A stretch of DNA of 64,000 bases from Dysgonomonas sp. PF1-14 (GCF_029892965.1 NZ_JARXWN010000001.1:186001-250000), one strand, 5' to 3'. Counted from the stretch's first letter, positions 1 through 8,964 are shown. A program made the numbers and translations. The notes: generated by a model from the sequence alone, not told the origin.

Positions 1-2503
1 CTGTGAGCATTCTTTCTTGGGCATCGTTCTTCGTGTAAGAAATACCTACTACATGCGCATCAGTAATACTTAGTAACTGGCTAGTACGCGAGGAATAAAA
101 ACCATAGCCATCACTTACACTCCCTGTTATAAAATGAGAATTGCTTTCCAATGTTAATTTGGCTTGTTCGGCTGCCAGATTGAATGCTCCGTTTTTATTC
201 AGGTAAACGGATGCAGATGTTCCGGATTTCACTAAAATATCCGGAAGTTTATCACCGTTAATATCATGCAGGATAAATTTATAATTCCATTCGGATTCTA
301 TAGGTTGAAAAGCAAATGTAGAAGGACTGAAACCTGTTCCGGTACCCGATAGAATAGTCCATGTCCTATAAGTAGAATTGTATGTCTTCTCATATGTAAA
401 CATAGGATTCCGGCATGCACCCTCAATAGGGAATAAGATTAAGTTATCATCCATATCTGTAGCTAATGGCTGTAAAATACTACCACCGCCGCCTCTACAG
501 CCATCACACATTCCACATGGAGTTTCTATTGATGATGTAGTATAGTCATTTTCTCTAGGGCTAACCAGAAAATCAATAATTCCGTCCCCGTTAATATCGC
601 CAACAAACAGTTGCTTCTTCATCCTCGATGAAAAAGCATAGTTAGTTAATGCACTTGAATAAGCTATCTGTTGGAACGTATTGTTTATATACGAGTAGAT
701 GTATATTCCGGCAGCATTGATAAGGCAGATATCCGTTTTACCATCCCCGTCATAATCAACGGCAAAAAGAACGTCTTTGAAATAATCATATTTAAAAGGT
801 GTATTGTTATATACCATTGATTTATTTGCCAGATCGATAATATTAGTTCTCGAGCTTGGACGGGTAACATTTTTGGGAAGGACATAGCTGGATACAGCAA
901 CCAGATCACTTTTGCCGATGCCCCTGAAATCGCCGGTAAGGAATGTGCGAGGCACAGGGCTCCTTCTACTACCTTGTGCAAATGCTCCTTCTATTAAAAA
1001 GTAGAAATTTGAGGCATTCATATTTTTGTCGTAAGTGGTAAGGTCGACTCTGCCCATATCACTTTGGAACCAGTAATTTACACGAACTAATTCATCATCC
1101 CCATCCCCATTGTAATCAACAGCAAAAAAATCGGTAAAGCCTTTACCTGTCAGAACAGAATCGGGGATACAGTCTCCAATCCTTAAATCTCTGTAGATGA
1201 ATATTTTTTGAGTTTCGGAATAATTACTTCCATATAAACAGTTTCCACTATTATCTTGACCGATAATAGTGTATGGTTCAAACTTAGGATAACCTATTAG
1301 TCCATCATTCTTTTTTTGATTATTAAATTTTCCTTTCTTTATAATTAAATCAGGAGCTTTTGAATTTGGAAAATATCTTTTTAGAAAAAAATCACTCTTA
1401 ACATAGCTTGCAGTATAATTGTCCCCCCCATAATAGAATGTCAACGGATTTAGTTCTTTAGCATCCGCTTTTAAACTTAGTTTGGATAGGAAATTATATA
1501 CATTTAACTCATGTGTAAGACCATAAGTATACAACAGGGTTGATGTCTGATAATATGAATCTATCTGTGACAGTAATTTATCTTCTTTATGGAGTATACC
1601 TGCAATGTAAGAATTATTTACATCTGTCCGGGTCTTATATGTGAATTTCACAGTACCATTTACGGCTGCTGTACTCCCATATTTAATTTCTGAGATGTAG
1701 TAGACATTATTTGACAAGGAGTAGGTGTAATTTATGTAATTTCCGATCAAATCCGTCTTTTTAGTTATCGGATAGCTTGTTTTTGAAGTCGTGTTTGTCT
1801 CGTATCCAAAAACGGCTTTTGTTCCGTCCGGATAAAGAACATCAAAATAATACTTTCCGGATGGTGCATAAAATATTACTTTAATATTCCCTTGTTCACT
1901 TTGATAATTTATCTGTGATGTTGTTTCAGATAACTTGATCAGGCGCATACCATCAAGGGTAAGAGCAGAGTTTTTATCATTTGTCGCCGCCTTTGAATTT
2001 GCTCCGTCGTAGTAGTAATTCGAATGAGCTATACTGATAAGAGATAATCCGCCTATATTCCAACCGTATCCGGCAATGTTGTTGCCATTCATACTATTGT
2101 ACATTAATGCCAGATCGGGTTGGAAACCATTCTTGCCTTGATAAATATTTATAGGCACATTGTAGGTAAGAGCACCATTTGCAACATTAGATTCAATCGT
2201 AATTTCGCCAACCTCTTTTGTCGGGTCGATACTACCAGAAGTAGGAATTCCTGATAATGCCATTGGAGCTGAATGGGTATCTGTTTGTCCCGATTTGAGT
2301 TGACGCCCAGTATTATGGATCGGCTCGACTGTTTCGCTATAGCGTGGTATACGCTGATAGATGGTGTCGTTTCGACTGATTACAGTAGTAAACTCATCTG
2401 AATTAATATTTAGACTTATTGAATCTTTACCTACGACTACTTGTGAATTCAATTGATAGCATGAAAGCATGCTAATAATTGATACTAGTATATATTTTTT
2501 CAT
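1..2503 (-). CDS. SpvB/Rhs-like FG-GAP repeat secreted protein, C-terminus cut by window edge
   Basis: An open frame reads leftward from an ATG at 2503 to the window edge without a stop, giving about 834 residues of a longer protein. The first 20 or so residues form a signal peptide (MKKYILVSIISMLSCYQLNS). Residues of roughly 95-300 resemble the SpvB/TcaC N-terminal domain found in insecticidal-toxin and Rhs-type proteins (GALTYNVPINIYQG, YGWNIGGLSLI). Four calcium-binding-like FG-GAP/VCBS motifs follow near residues 461 (DYNGDGDDE), 583 (DYDGDGKTD), 640 (DINGDGIID) and 747 (DINGDKLPD). A Cys-Gly cluster lies at Cys663, Cys666 and Cys669. The rest, beyond the window, is where Rhs/YD repeats and any variable tip would be expected; this is inference. 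The start lies 25 bases after the upstream T9SS-cargo gene, so the two probably form one operon. Function is unknown: surface adhesin, toxin carrier and polysaccharide-binding protein are all possible. Confidence 0.85.
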   Translation of the reverse strand, partial: MKKYILVSIISMLSCYQLNSQVVVGKDSISLNINSDEFTTVISRNDTIYQRIPRYSETVEPIHNTGRQLKSGQTDTHSAPMALSGIPTSGSIDPTKEVGEITIESNVANGALTYNVPINIYQGKNGFQPDLALMYNSMNGNNIAGYGWNIGGLSLISIAHSNYYYDGANSKAATNDKNSALTLDGMRLIKLSETTSQINYQSEQGNIKVIFYAPSGKYYFDVLYPDGTKAVFGYETNTTSKTSYPITKKTDLIGNYINYTYSLSNNVYYISEIKYGSTAAVNGTVKFTYKTRTDVNNSYIAGILHKEDKLLSQIDSYYQTSTLLYTYGLTHELNVYNFLSKLSLKADAKELNPLTFYYGGDNYTASYVKSDFFLKRYFPNSKAPDLIIKKGKFNNQKKNDGLIGYPKFEPYTIIGQDNSGNCLYGSNYSETQKIFIYRDLRIGDCIPDSVLTGKGFTDFFAVDYNGDGDDELVRVNYWFQSDMGRVDLTTYDKNMNASNFYFLIEGAFAQGSRRSPVPRTFLTGDFRGIGKSDLVAVSSYVLPKNVTRPSSRTNIIDLANKSMVYNNTPFKYDYFKDVLFAVDYDGDGKTDICLINAAGIYIYSYINNTFQQIAYSSALTNYAFSSRMKKQLFVGDINGDGIIDFLVSPRENDYTTSSIETPCGMCDGCRGGGGSILQPLATDMDDNLILFPIEGACRNPMFTYEKTYNSTYRTWTILSGTGTGFSPSTFAFQPIESEWNYKFILHDINGDKLPDILVKSGTSASVYLNKNGAFNLAAEQAKLTLESNSHFITGSVSDGYGFYSSRTSQLLSITDAHVVGISYTKNDAQERMLT

Positions 2504-2527
2504 ATTATTGACTAATTAAGGTTGAGT

Positions 2528-2944
2528 TTATTTCTTCAAAATTTTCCATGAAGAGTAATTACCGTCAATTTCGATAACCATAATATAAAATCCATTTAGT
2601 TGATTACTGATATCAATATCAGTAACAGGTAGTGTCGCTTTCTTTCTTAGTACAAGCTTACCATTTGACATTGCATTAATTGTAATTGTGCAGGATTTGA
2701 TTTTATCTGAATTTGATATTTCCAGTTTTATCTGTCCCTTAGTAGGATTTGGGTATATTTTCAACTCATACTGTTCATTCACATTCTCTGTTATCAATTC
2801 CTGTGTTGTAACCGCAGATTTAGTTAACGCAATTACTCTTTCCGTCCGATTACCAGAAGAATCATAATTAAACGAAATTTTTGACTGAGCCCTGATAAGT
2901 AATACACTCATCGATAAGATAGCGATAAAAATTATTTTTTTCAT
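2528..2944 (-). CDS. Small secreted protein with T9SS type A C-terminal sorting domain
   Basis: The protein has 138 residues when started at the ATG at 2944, which begins directly with a signal peptide (MKKIIFIAILSMSVLLIRAQ); an in-frame ATG at 2995 would add 17 residues ahead of it and is less likely. After cleavage there are only about 40 residues before a type A sorting domain that starts at YPNPTKG (64-70) and ends in a Lys-rich tail (KILKK). This domain is known to direct export through the type 9 secretion system and anchoring to the cell surface. The short mature region holds FNYDSSGNRTERV, which matches one half of an Rhs YD repeat. It is directly upstream of the SpvB/Rhs-like gene, so it may work with that product on the surface. 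The role is unknown. Confidence 0.82.
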   Translation of the reverse strand: MKKIIFIAILSMSVLLIRAQSKISFNYDSSGNRTERVIALTKSAVTTQELITENVNEQYELKIYPNPTKGQIKLEISNSDKIKSCTITINAMSNGKLVLRKKATLPVTDIDISNQLNGFYIMVIEIDGNYSSWKILKK

Positions 2945-3057
2945 GTAGTTCGATTTTAGATAGTTAACGGCAAGAACAAATATAATATCCTTCAAAAACA
3001 GATATATGATTAAAATTAATCAAATATTTCAATTACAATCTAACTGTCAAAACAGAT

Positions 3058-3134
3058 ATGACTTTTTAAATAATACATAATTGCCAATGATCACATTGAT
3101 AGTGTTTTAATGACTTTTTAATATGACTTTTTAA
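3058..3134. repeat. Three direct copies of the 12-mer ATGACTTTTTAA
   Basis: Exact copies lie at 3058-3069, 3110-3121 and 3123-3134; the last two are one base apart. They sit 114-190 bases upstream of the leftward T9SS-cargo gene and could be regulator binding sites, or merely AT-rich slippage products. Confidence 0.6.
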
Positions 3135-3299
3135 TTGTGGTATTCTCTATAGTGAATTGGTTATTATTTCTTCTATTCAACATTTTGTCCTTATCTAGGC
3201 ATCACTACCTTACCCATTTTAGCGGAGGCACTTAGTAATATTATATATCTTAGAGGGAGGGGGAAGTACTGGCGATACCTATAATCATAAATAAGCAAA

Positions 3300-3330
3300 G
3301 GGAAAGAGTATTTAGCAACAGTCTTTCCCC
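3300..3330. terminator. Candidate hairpin terminator downstream of tRNA-Arg
   Basis: GGGAAAGA (3300-3307) and TCTTTCCC (3322-3329) can pair across a 14-base loop. On the plus strand the stem is followed by CTCTTTTT, and on the minus strand by a short T run. The hairpin lies about 140 bases beyond the tRNA 3' end, so its assignment to the tRNA is uncertain. Confidence 0.4.
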
Positions 3331-3470
3331 TCTTTTTAAATAATTTTTGCAAATTTTATTTTTTAAATGCTGATCTGGTGTATTTGATAACGGGATTTTA
3401 GAATAACCTCCCCCGAGATAAAATAGATCTCTTATCGCGTTGATATTTAGCCTCATTTTGGCAATCTCTG

Positions 3471-3542
3471 TGACCCTGACGGGAATCGAACCCATATCAA
3501 AGGAACCGGAATCCTCCATTTTATCCATTAAACTACAGAGCC
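3471..3542 (-). tRNA. tRNA-Arg, anticodon CCG
   Basis: The minus strand folds as a cloverleaf. The seven-base acceptor arms are GGCTCTG and CAGGGTC, with discriminator A at 3471. The anticodon arm is GAGGA-TTCCGGT-TCCTT, placing CCG at positions 34-36 and so reading the codon CGG. The T arm is ATGGG-TTCGATT-CCCGT. The 3' CCA is not encoded, as is common in Bacteroidetes. The tRNA stands alone with no neighbouring tRNA genes. Confidence 0.93.
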
Positions 3543-3986
3543 GTAGGCGACACAAAAATATAAAATTATTCTCAACTATTATATTTTCGCGATATAAAAC
3601 TGGGATAAATCAAAAGATGGGTTGTGAGAACTGAAAAGATATACCTATAGCATGTAGGCGGTCTACAGTTCTGAAATTTTAATCTAATATACTCAAAGAC
3701 CGCCTTCTCCAATCAGGCGACCACAAGGGTACGCCCTTACATTGACCCTGCCGATTACTTCGCAATTACATACGTACGCTCCTGTGACCGTTGGTTCATA
3801 ACTTATAATTAATTCTGACATATAGATAAACTTCCCTCAAACTGATAACAGTATCTGATTAAATATATTTATACTATCATTTATCCATGTTTCGATTGAT
3901 CAGGGGAGATTTTAGAATTCTTTTCTATACATTTGCATAGCAAAAAATTAAGCTGATAATTTATATCCCAAATATACATTGAAACT
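3543..3986. other. Gene-free region with mosaic of dispersed repeats
   Basis: No gene is seen. The segment from about 3656 to 3741 is made of repeat modules that recur at 22100-22266: an inverted pair GGCGGTCT/AGACCGCC (3657-3664 and 3697-3704), a 33-base unit (3681-3713), and a hairpin unit starting AGGCGACCACA (3715-3741). The remaining part before 3987 should hold the promoter of the following carrier gene, which I could not pinpoint. Confidence 0.6.
3681..3741. repeat. Dispersed intergenic repeat, copy A
   Basis: Two modules occur here. The first, at 3681-3713, matches 22234-22266 at about 26 of 33 positions and shares the core TCAAAGACCGC. The second, at 3715-3741, matches 22100-22126 (AGGCGA-CACA-GGGT-CGCCC-TACA) and can fold as a hairpin, GGCGA with CGCC. 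The second resembles REP-like sequences common in intergenic DNA of many bacteria. The order of the modules is swapped between the two loci. Confidence 0.65.
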
Positions 3987-5366
3987 ATGACCGAAATACT
4001 AAGACAAAAACTTAACGACTCCAAAGCAGCACGATGGACTGTGCTGGCTGTTGTCGCCTTTACCATGTTCTGTGCTTACTTCGTAACAGATGTAATGGCT
4101 CCATTAATGGAAGAGTTGGGGAAAGAATTTGACTGGAGTGCCAGTGACTTTGGTATGTTCAATTTCTCCTACATGTGGATAAACGTCTTTTTCTTCATGC
4201 TTATTATTGGAGGAATAATACTTGATAAAATAGGAGTCCGCATAACGGGAGTTCTCTCTTGTGCCACCATGCTTATAGGCTGCTTCATAAAATATTATGC
4301 TGTTGCAAACCCCGAAATGTTTACAGGCACTACACTGGGATTGAAGACACAGTTGTTTGTATCTTGTATCGGCTATGCTATTTTTGCGATGGGGCTCGAG
4401 ATGGCAGGTATTACCGTAACTAAAGCAATCGCCCGTTGGTTCAAAGGGCACGAAATGGCGCTGGCTATGGGCCTGCAAGTTGCTGTTGCACGTATTGGTA
4501 CGGCATTGGCGCTTTCGGCAGCTCTTCCGTTGGCTAAATATTTCAACAGTTTGTCCACTCCGATTCTGCTGGGTCTTGTTGGGCTGAGTATCGGACTGGT
4601 TAGTTACCTTGTATTTTGTGTGATGGATAAGAAGTTGGAGAAATCGTTGGACGAAGCGGATGAAGAAAGCTCGGGTGAAGAAGCTTTTCAGGCAAAAAAC
4701 ATCCTGCTTGTTATTAAAAACAAAGGGTTCTGGTTATTAGCCTTCATGTGTGTCCTGTTTTATTCGGCAGTATATCCGTTCCTGAAATATGCAGTTCCTC
4801 TGATGACTAATAAATACAATGTCGAACCTGAATTTGCAGGATCAATACCTGCCATGCTACCTATCGGGGCTATATTTCTTACACCTCTTTTCGGAGGCAT
4901 ATTCGACAAGCTGGGTAAAGGGGTAACACTGATGATGATAGGTGCATTATTGTTAACGGTTGTGCATTTCTTGTTCTCGTTGCCTTTGCTTAACGTATGG
5001 TGGTTTGCTACTATACTGATGATATTCTTAGGCATTGCTTTTTCACTTGTGCCTTCGGCAATGTGGCCTTCCGTACCGAAAATAATTCCACAGAATCAGC
5101 TGGGAACGGCTTATGGTCTTATCTTCTGGGTACAGAATATTGGTCTTGGAGGTGTTCCGCTGTTAATAGGCTGGGTGCTGAATAAGTATTGTATAATAGG
5201 AGAAAAGATTGATGATAAAGGAAAGATCTCAGCATTATATGATTTCCAGTTGCCAATGATAATATTCACTTGTTTTGGAATTCTTGCATTAGTCATCGCC
5301 TTTATGCTTAAAGCCGAAGACAAGAAAAAAGGTTATGGTCTCGAACAACCAAATATTAAGAAATAA
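3987..5366 (+). CDS. Major facilitator superfamily transporter, possible peptide-type carrier
   Basis: This 459-residue protein has about 12 hydrophobic segments and the MFS loop 2-3 signature in the form GGIILDKIGVRITG (about residues 76-89). A related motif, GGIFDKLGKGVT, begins the second half near residue 304. It ends with a charged cytoplasmic tail (KAEDKKKGYGLEQ). The substrate cannot be read from the sequence. The next gene, 39 bases on and separated by a terminator hairpin, is a proton-coupled oligopeptide transporter, so a role in uptake of peptides or similar solutes is plausible but only inferred from context. The length is normal for the family. The protein is an inner-membrane carrier. 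Confidence 0.85.
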   Translation: MTEILRQKLNDSKAARWTVLAVVAFTMFCAYFVTDVMAPLMEELGKEFDWSASDFGMFNFSYMWINVFFFMLIIGGIILDKIGVRITGVLSCATMLIGCFIKYYAVANPEMFTGTTLGLKTQLFVSCIGYAIFAMGLEMAGITVTKAIARWFKGHEMALAMGLQVAVARIGTALALSAALPLAKYFNSLSTPILLGLVGLSIGLVSYLVFCVMDKKLEKSLDEADEESSGEEAFQAKNILLVIKNKGFWLLAFMCVLFYSAVYPFLKYAVPLMTNKYNVEPEFAGSIPAMLPIGAIFLTPLFGGIFDKLGKGVTLMMIGALLLTVVHFLFSLPLLNVWWFATILMIFLGIAFSLVPSAMWPSVPKIIPQNQLGTAYGLIFWVQNIGLGGVPLLIGWVLNKYCIIGEKIDDKGKISALYDFQLPMIIFTCFGILALVIAFMLKAEDKKKGYGLEQPNIKK

Positions 5367-5373
5367 AACTCAA

Positions 5374-5397
5374 AGTCCGGCGCAACCGGACTTTTTT
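5374..5397 (+). terminator. Rho-independent terminator after the MFS carrier gene
   Basis: AGTCCGG (5374-5380) pairs with CCGGACT (5386-5392) over a five-base loop and is followed by TTTTT. It ends nine bases before the next start codon, so it may act as a partial terminator or attenuator for the peptide-transporter gene. Confidence 0.85.
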
Positions 5398-5405
5398 ATG
5401 AAAAG

Positions 5406-7157
5406 ATGAAAGACGGAATAAACGCAGTACAAAAAGGTCACCCGAAAGGCATATATCTCCTTTTCGCTACCGAAATGTGGGAACGTTTCAGCTATTACGG
5501 CATGCGGGCACTGTTCTCGTTGTATATGCTGAAAGCCTTGCTGTTCGATGCTCAATATAGCAGCAGTATTTATGGCAGTTATACAGGATTAGTATATCTT
5601 ACACCATTGATCGGAGGGTATATCGCCGATCGTTATTGGGGCAACCGTCGTTCTATTATTGTCGGTGCATTACTCATGGCAGCCGGACAATTTTTGTTGT
5701 TTATGTCAGGTTGGTTCTTCAAAGACGTGAGTCTGGCTACTACGCTGATGTTCTCGGGACTGGGATTGCTTATTTTCGGAAACGGCTTCTTCAAACCGAA
5801 TATTTCGAGTATGGTAGGTCAATTATATGCTCCCGGCGATAGCCGCAAAGATTCTGCATACACGATTTTCTATATGGGAGTGAACACAGGTTCCTTTATC
5901 GCTCCGCTTATCTGCGGGTTCTTTGGTGATACAGGGCACCCCGAAGATTTTAAATGGGGATTTCTGGCAGCGTGCATCGGTATGCTGTTAGGATTGGTCG
6001 TATTTATCCTGTTCAAAGATAAATATCTGAAAACCCCGACAGGCGAATCTATCGGAGTGATACCAAATAGTAAGGATGAGACGAAAAAGACTATAGAAGA
6101 AAATGCAGGGAAACAATCCGTAAAATTTCCGATAAAGATTACAGCAATATGGGGCGCAATATGGATTGTATTATTCTACGTGCTTTTTGCAGTGCTTGAT
6201 ACAGACATTTTCGGTGCAATTATCTATTCACTGGCAGTTGTCGCACCCGGATATATTATTTCTGATCCGTCGTTGACTAAAATAGAACGCTCACGCATTT
6301 GGGTTATTTATATCATTGCCTTTTTTGTGATCTTCTTCTGGGCGGCATTCGAACAGGCAGGAGCTTCGCTTACTTATTTCGCAGAAGCACAGATAGACCG
6401 TCATATAGAACTGTTCAACTGGACAATACCTACTTCTTATTTCCAATCGGTAAATGCACTGGCTATTATTGTCTTTGCTCCGTTGTTCGTTATCCTTTGG
6501 ACGAAACTGGGAAGGAAAGGAAAAGAACCTGCATCTCCATTAAAGCAATCGATAGGCTTATTTCTTTTGGCTATTGGTTATCTTGTTATTGCATTTGGAG
6601 TAAAAGGGCTTGCGCCGGGCATTAAAGTGAGTATGCTGTGGCTCGTAAGCTTATACGTAATCCATACGTTCGGGGAATTGTGCTTGTCTCCTATTGGTCT
6701 GTCTATGGTGAATAAACTGGCGCCGCTGCGTTTTGCTTCGCTATTAATGGCAATATGGTATCTGAGTACAGCTACGGCAAATAAATTCGCCGGAACATTG
6801 AGCGGATACTATCCCCAGCCTTTGATCGAAGTGGCAGATGTAAAAGCCGCAGCAGAAAAAAGTACACTAAAGATATTACCCGAAAATTTTGAGAAATCAG
6901 TATCTGAAAAAGATGGCATTGAAGTAATGCCTTTCGATAAAATTGCTTTTGCCGAAATAAAAGACAAGAGCCTGAAAGAAGAGATACAGAGGGAATTAGA
7001 GCCTAAGCAGATGGAGAATCCTAAAACATTCTTGGGTTATCAGATATCCAATTTGTATGATTTCTTTATGCTCTTTGTGTTTATGGCAGGAGCTGCTTCT
7101 GTTGTACTGTTTTTCCTGTCGCGCAGATTGTTGAAAATGATGCATGGGATAAGGTAA
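5406..7157 (+). CDS. POT/PTR family proton-dependent oligopeptide transporter
   Basis: The 583-residue protein carries the family hallmark ExxERFxYYG as E23-MW-E26-R27-F28-S-Y30-Y31-G32, whose charged residues are known to couple protons to peptide uptake. A second signature, FYMGVNTGSF, lies near residue 156. It has the 12-14 transmembrane segments expected of the family, with a hydrophilic insert at about residues 480-545 before the last segments, which is common in Bacteroidetes members. It should import di- and tripeptides across the inner membrane. It follows the MFS carrier across a terminator hairpin, and the DNA glycosylase gene starts three bases after its stop, so those two are almost certainly co-transcribed. 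Confidence 0.93.
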   Translation: MKDGINAVQKGHPKGIYLLFATEMWERFSYYGMRALFSLYMLKALLFDAQYSSSIYGSYTGLVYLTPLIGGYIADRYWGNRRSIIVGALLMAAGQFLLFMSGWFFKDVSLATTLMFSGLGLLIFGNGFFKPNISSMVGQLYAPGDSRKDSAYTIFYMGVNTGSFIAPLICGFFGDTGHPEDFKWGFLAACIGMLLGLVVFILFKDKYLKTPTGESIGVIPNSKDETKKTIEENAGKQSVKFPIKITAIWGAIWIVLFYVLFAVLDTDIFGAIIYSLAVVAPGYIISDPSLTKIERSRIWVIYIIAFFVIFFWAAFEQAGASLTYFAEAQIDRHIELFNWTIPTSYFQSVNALAIIVFAPLFVILWTKLGRKGKEPASPLKQSIGLFLLAIGYLVIAFGVKGLAPGIKVSMLWLVSLYVIHTFGELCLSPIGLSMVNKLAPLRFASLLMAIWYLSTATANKFAGTLSGYYPQPLIEVADVKAAAEKSTLKILPENFEKSVSEKDGIEVMPFDKIAFAEIKDKSLKEEIQRELEPKQMENPKTFLGYQISNLYDFFMLFVFMAGAASVVLFFLSRRLLKMMHGIR

Positions 7158-7160
7158 GGC

Positions 7161-7661
7161 ATGAGAAAAGAAAGCTTTGAACCGATCATTAACGAGAAAT
7201 GCCGCATACTGATCCTTGGCACGTTGCCCAGCGAAGAGTCGATGCGTAAACGTGAACGTTACGGACATAAGACCAACCAGTTCTGGCGACTTATTTTTAC
7301 CCTCTTCGGAAAGCCATTGCCCGATAGTTATGAAGAGAAGAATGCCATATTATCAGAAAACAATATTGCTATATGGGATGTGCTTCATTCCGCCGAGGGA
7401 AAAGGAAGCCTCGACAGTAACCTGAAAAATGAAGTGCCTAACGATTTCACAACTCTCTTCAAAGAATATCCGCAGATAAAGTATATCTTCTTTACGGGGA
7501 CGAAAGCTGCAGAGTTCTACCGGAAATATGTAGGCTTTGACGGAGTAAGGACATATATCACCCTACCTTCGCCCAGCGCGGCAAATGCACGTCTGACTTT
7601 TGCTCAAAAGCTGGAGAAATGGCAATTGTTATTGGATGCCGTCAGAGAAGTAAATGCTTGA
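7161..7661 (+). CDS. Hypoxanthine/uracil-type DNA glycosylase (UDG superfamily, family 6-like)
   Basis: The protein has 166 residues with the two active-site signatures of the uracil-DNA glycosylase superfamily: GTLPSEES at residues 20-27 (motif 1, matching the GxxPS form) and LPSPSAANA near residue 134 (motif 2). The motif 1 form and short length fit the bacterial DNA-deoxyinosine glycosylase group, which removes deaminated bases to start base-excision repair. The lack of the polar Asp/Asn after motif 1 seen in family 1 enzymes argues against a classical Ung. The start is three bases after the peptide-transporter stop, a linkage with no obvious functional logic. The last 20 bases overlap the convergent thrC gene. 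Substrate choice between hypoxanthine and uracil is not settled by sequence. Confidence 0.85.
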   Translation: MRKESFEPIINEKCRILILGTLPSEESMRKRERYGHKTNQFWRLIFTLFGKPLPDSYEEKNAILSENNIAIWDVLHSAEGKGSLDSNLKNEVPNDFTTLFKEYPQIKYIFFTGTKAAEFYRKYVGFDGVRTYITLPSPSAANARLTFAQKLEKWQLLLDAVREVNA

Positions 7662-8937
7662 ATTCATCGAACGATTTACCCATACTGATGCTCTTCTTCT
7701 CTCCTTTCATAAAAGCCTGAAGCTTTTCAGGTATAGCAATCTTTTCTCCGATGATAGATTCTACTGTTTCAAGGAACTTAGCAGGGTGAGCCGTTTCCAG
7801 GAAAACGCCCGTTTCATCAGATTGTAGTTGATCTTTCAATGCCTGATAACCACATGCCCCATGAGGATCGAGAAGATAGCTGGTTTCAGTATATGTTTGT
7901 TTTACGGTTTTCCTGATGTTATCATCATTGTACCATTCGCTCGAAATATCAACTTTGATTTTATCTAAGGAATGGCCATAAAGATCGAGTACACGCACAA
8001 AATTGCTCGGGTCGCCCACATCCATTGCATTAGCAATAGTCTGCACCGACGGACGCGGTTTATATTCTCCTGTTTGCAGGTATTGGTAGAAAATATCGTT
8101 ACTGTTGTTCGCTGCGATAAACCGTTTTACAGGCAATCCCATTTGTTTGGCGATTAGTCCGGCAGTGATATTCCCGAAGTTGCCGCTAGGTACACAGAAA
8201 ACTACATTGTCAGCCTTACCTTGTTTTGCTAATTGCGCATAAGCATGGAAATAATAAAAGGCTTGGGGGAGAAAGCGGGCTACGTTGATGGAGTTAGCCG
8301 ATGTCAGATTCAGTTTCTTATTCAGTTCATCATCGAGGAAAGCCGTTTTCACTAATGCCTGACAATCGTCGAATGTACCGTCTACTTCTATAGCAGTAAT
8401 ATTTTGCCCTAATGTTGTGAACTGGCACTCCTGTATCGCACTCACCTTCCCTTTCGGATAAAGTACATAGACGTGAATACCTTCGACGCCCAGAAATCCG
8501 TTTGCTACGGCGCTTCCGGTATCTCCTGAAGTAGCAACCAGAACTTTCACGTCCGTCTGTCCCTGCTTTTTGATGAAATATCCTAACAAACGCGCCATGA
8601 AACGCCCACCTACATCTTTGAATGCGAGGGTAGGGCCATGAAACAGTTCGAGGCTGTAAATGTTATCGTTTACATGCACCACAGGCGTATCGAAATTGAG
8701 TGTATCATAAACAATCTGCTTCAATGTATCTGCTTCCACATCTTCCCCGAAAAAAGCATCGGCTACGGTATAGGCGATTTCCTGAAAGGTCATGTTGCCG
8801 ATATTATCGTAGAACGATTGTGGCAAAACCTTTATATTCTCAGGCATGTAAAGCCCTTTGTCGGGAGCAAGCCCTTTTACGACCGCTTCCTGTAGACTGA
8901 CCTCTGGAGATTGTTTGTTAGTGCTGTAATATTTCAT
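7642..8937 (-). CDS. thrC: Threonine synthase
   Basis: This 431-residue PLP enzyme converts O-phosphohomoserine to threonine. The start MKYYSTNKQSPEVSLQEAV at 8937 is typical of the family; an upstream in-frame ATG at 8967 would sit inside the promoter. The PLP lysine is K107 in the motif GPTLAFKDVGG. Phosphate-binding segments follow at ATSGDTGSA and PSGNFGN. The length fits the bacterial/yeast-type long form. A promoter box (8965-8972) lies 28 bases upstream. The gene is convergent with the DNA glycosylase and overlaps its last 20 bases. No homoserine kinase or dehydrogenase gene is adjacent, so the pathway is completed elsewhere. Confidence 0.95.
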   Translation of the reverse strand: MKYYSTNKQSPEVSLQEAVVKGLAPDKGLYMPENIKVLPQSFYDNIGNMTFQEIAYTVADAFFGEDVEADTLKQIVYDTLNFDTPVVHVNDNIYSLELFHGPTLAFKDVGGRFMARLLGYFIKKQGQTDVKVLVATSGDTGSAVANGFLGVEGIHVYVLYPKGKVSAIQECQFTTLGQNITAIEVDGTFDDCQALVKTAFLDDELNKKLNLTSANSINVARFLPQAFYYFHAYAQLAKQGKADNVVFCVPSGNFGNITAGLIAKQMGLPVKRFIAANNSNDIFYQYLQTGEYKPRPSVQTIANAMDVGDPSNFVRVLDLYGHSLDKIKVDISSEWYNDDNIRKTVKQTYTETSYLLDPHGACGYQALKDQLQSDETGVFLETAHPAKFLETVESIIGEKIAIPEKLQAFMKGEKKSISMGKSFDEFKHLLL

Positions 8938-8964
8938 CTTTTCAAAAATCTTGATTAGAAATGA

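Larger units (their letters stand above)
2945..3470. other. Gene-free region with triplicated 12-mer and one hairpin
   Basis: No convincing gene is seen between the T9SS-cargo gene and the tRNA. The stretch holds three exact copies of ATGACTTTTTAA (3058-3069, 3110-3121, 3123-3134), and further right a hairpin at 3300-3330. It should contain the promoter of the leftward T9SS-cargo/SpvB-like operon, but no good TAnnTTTG box was found. Confidence 0.6.

Noticed and set aside
3250..3555. Open frame of 101 codons covering the tRNA-Arg locus
   Set aside because: It runs through the tRNA cloverleaf and encodes nothing recognisable.
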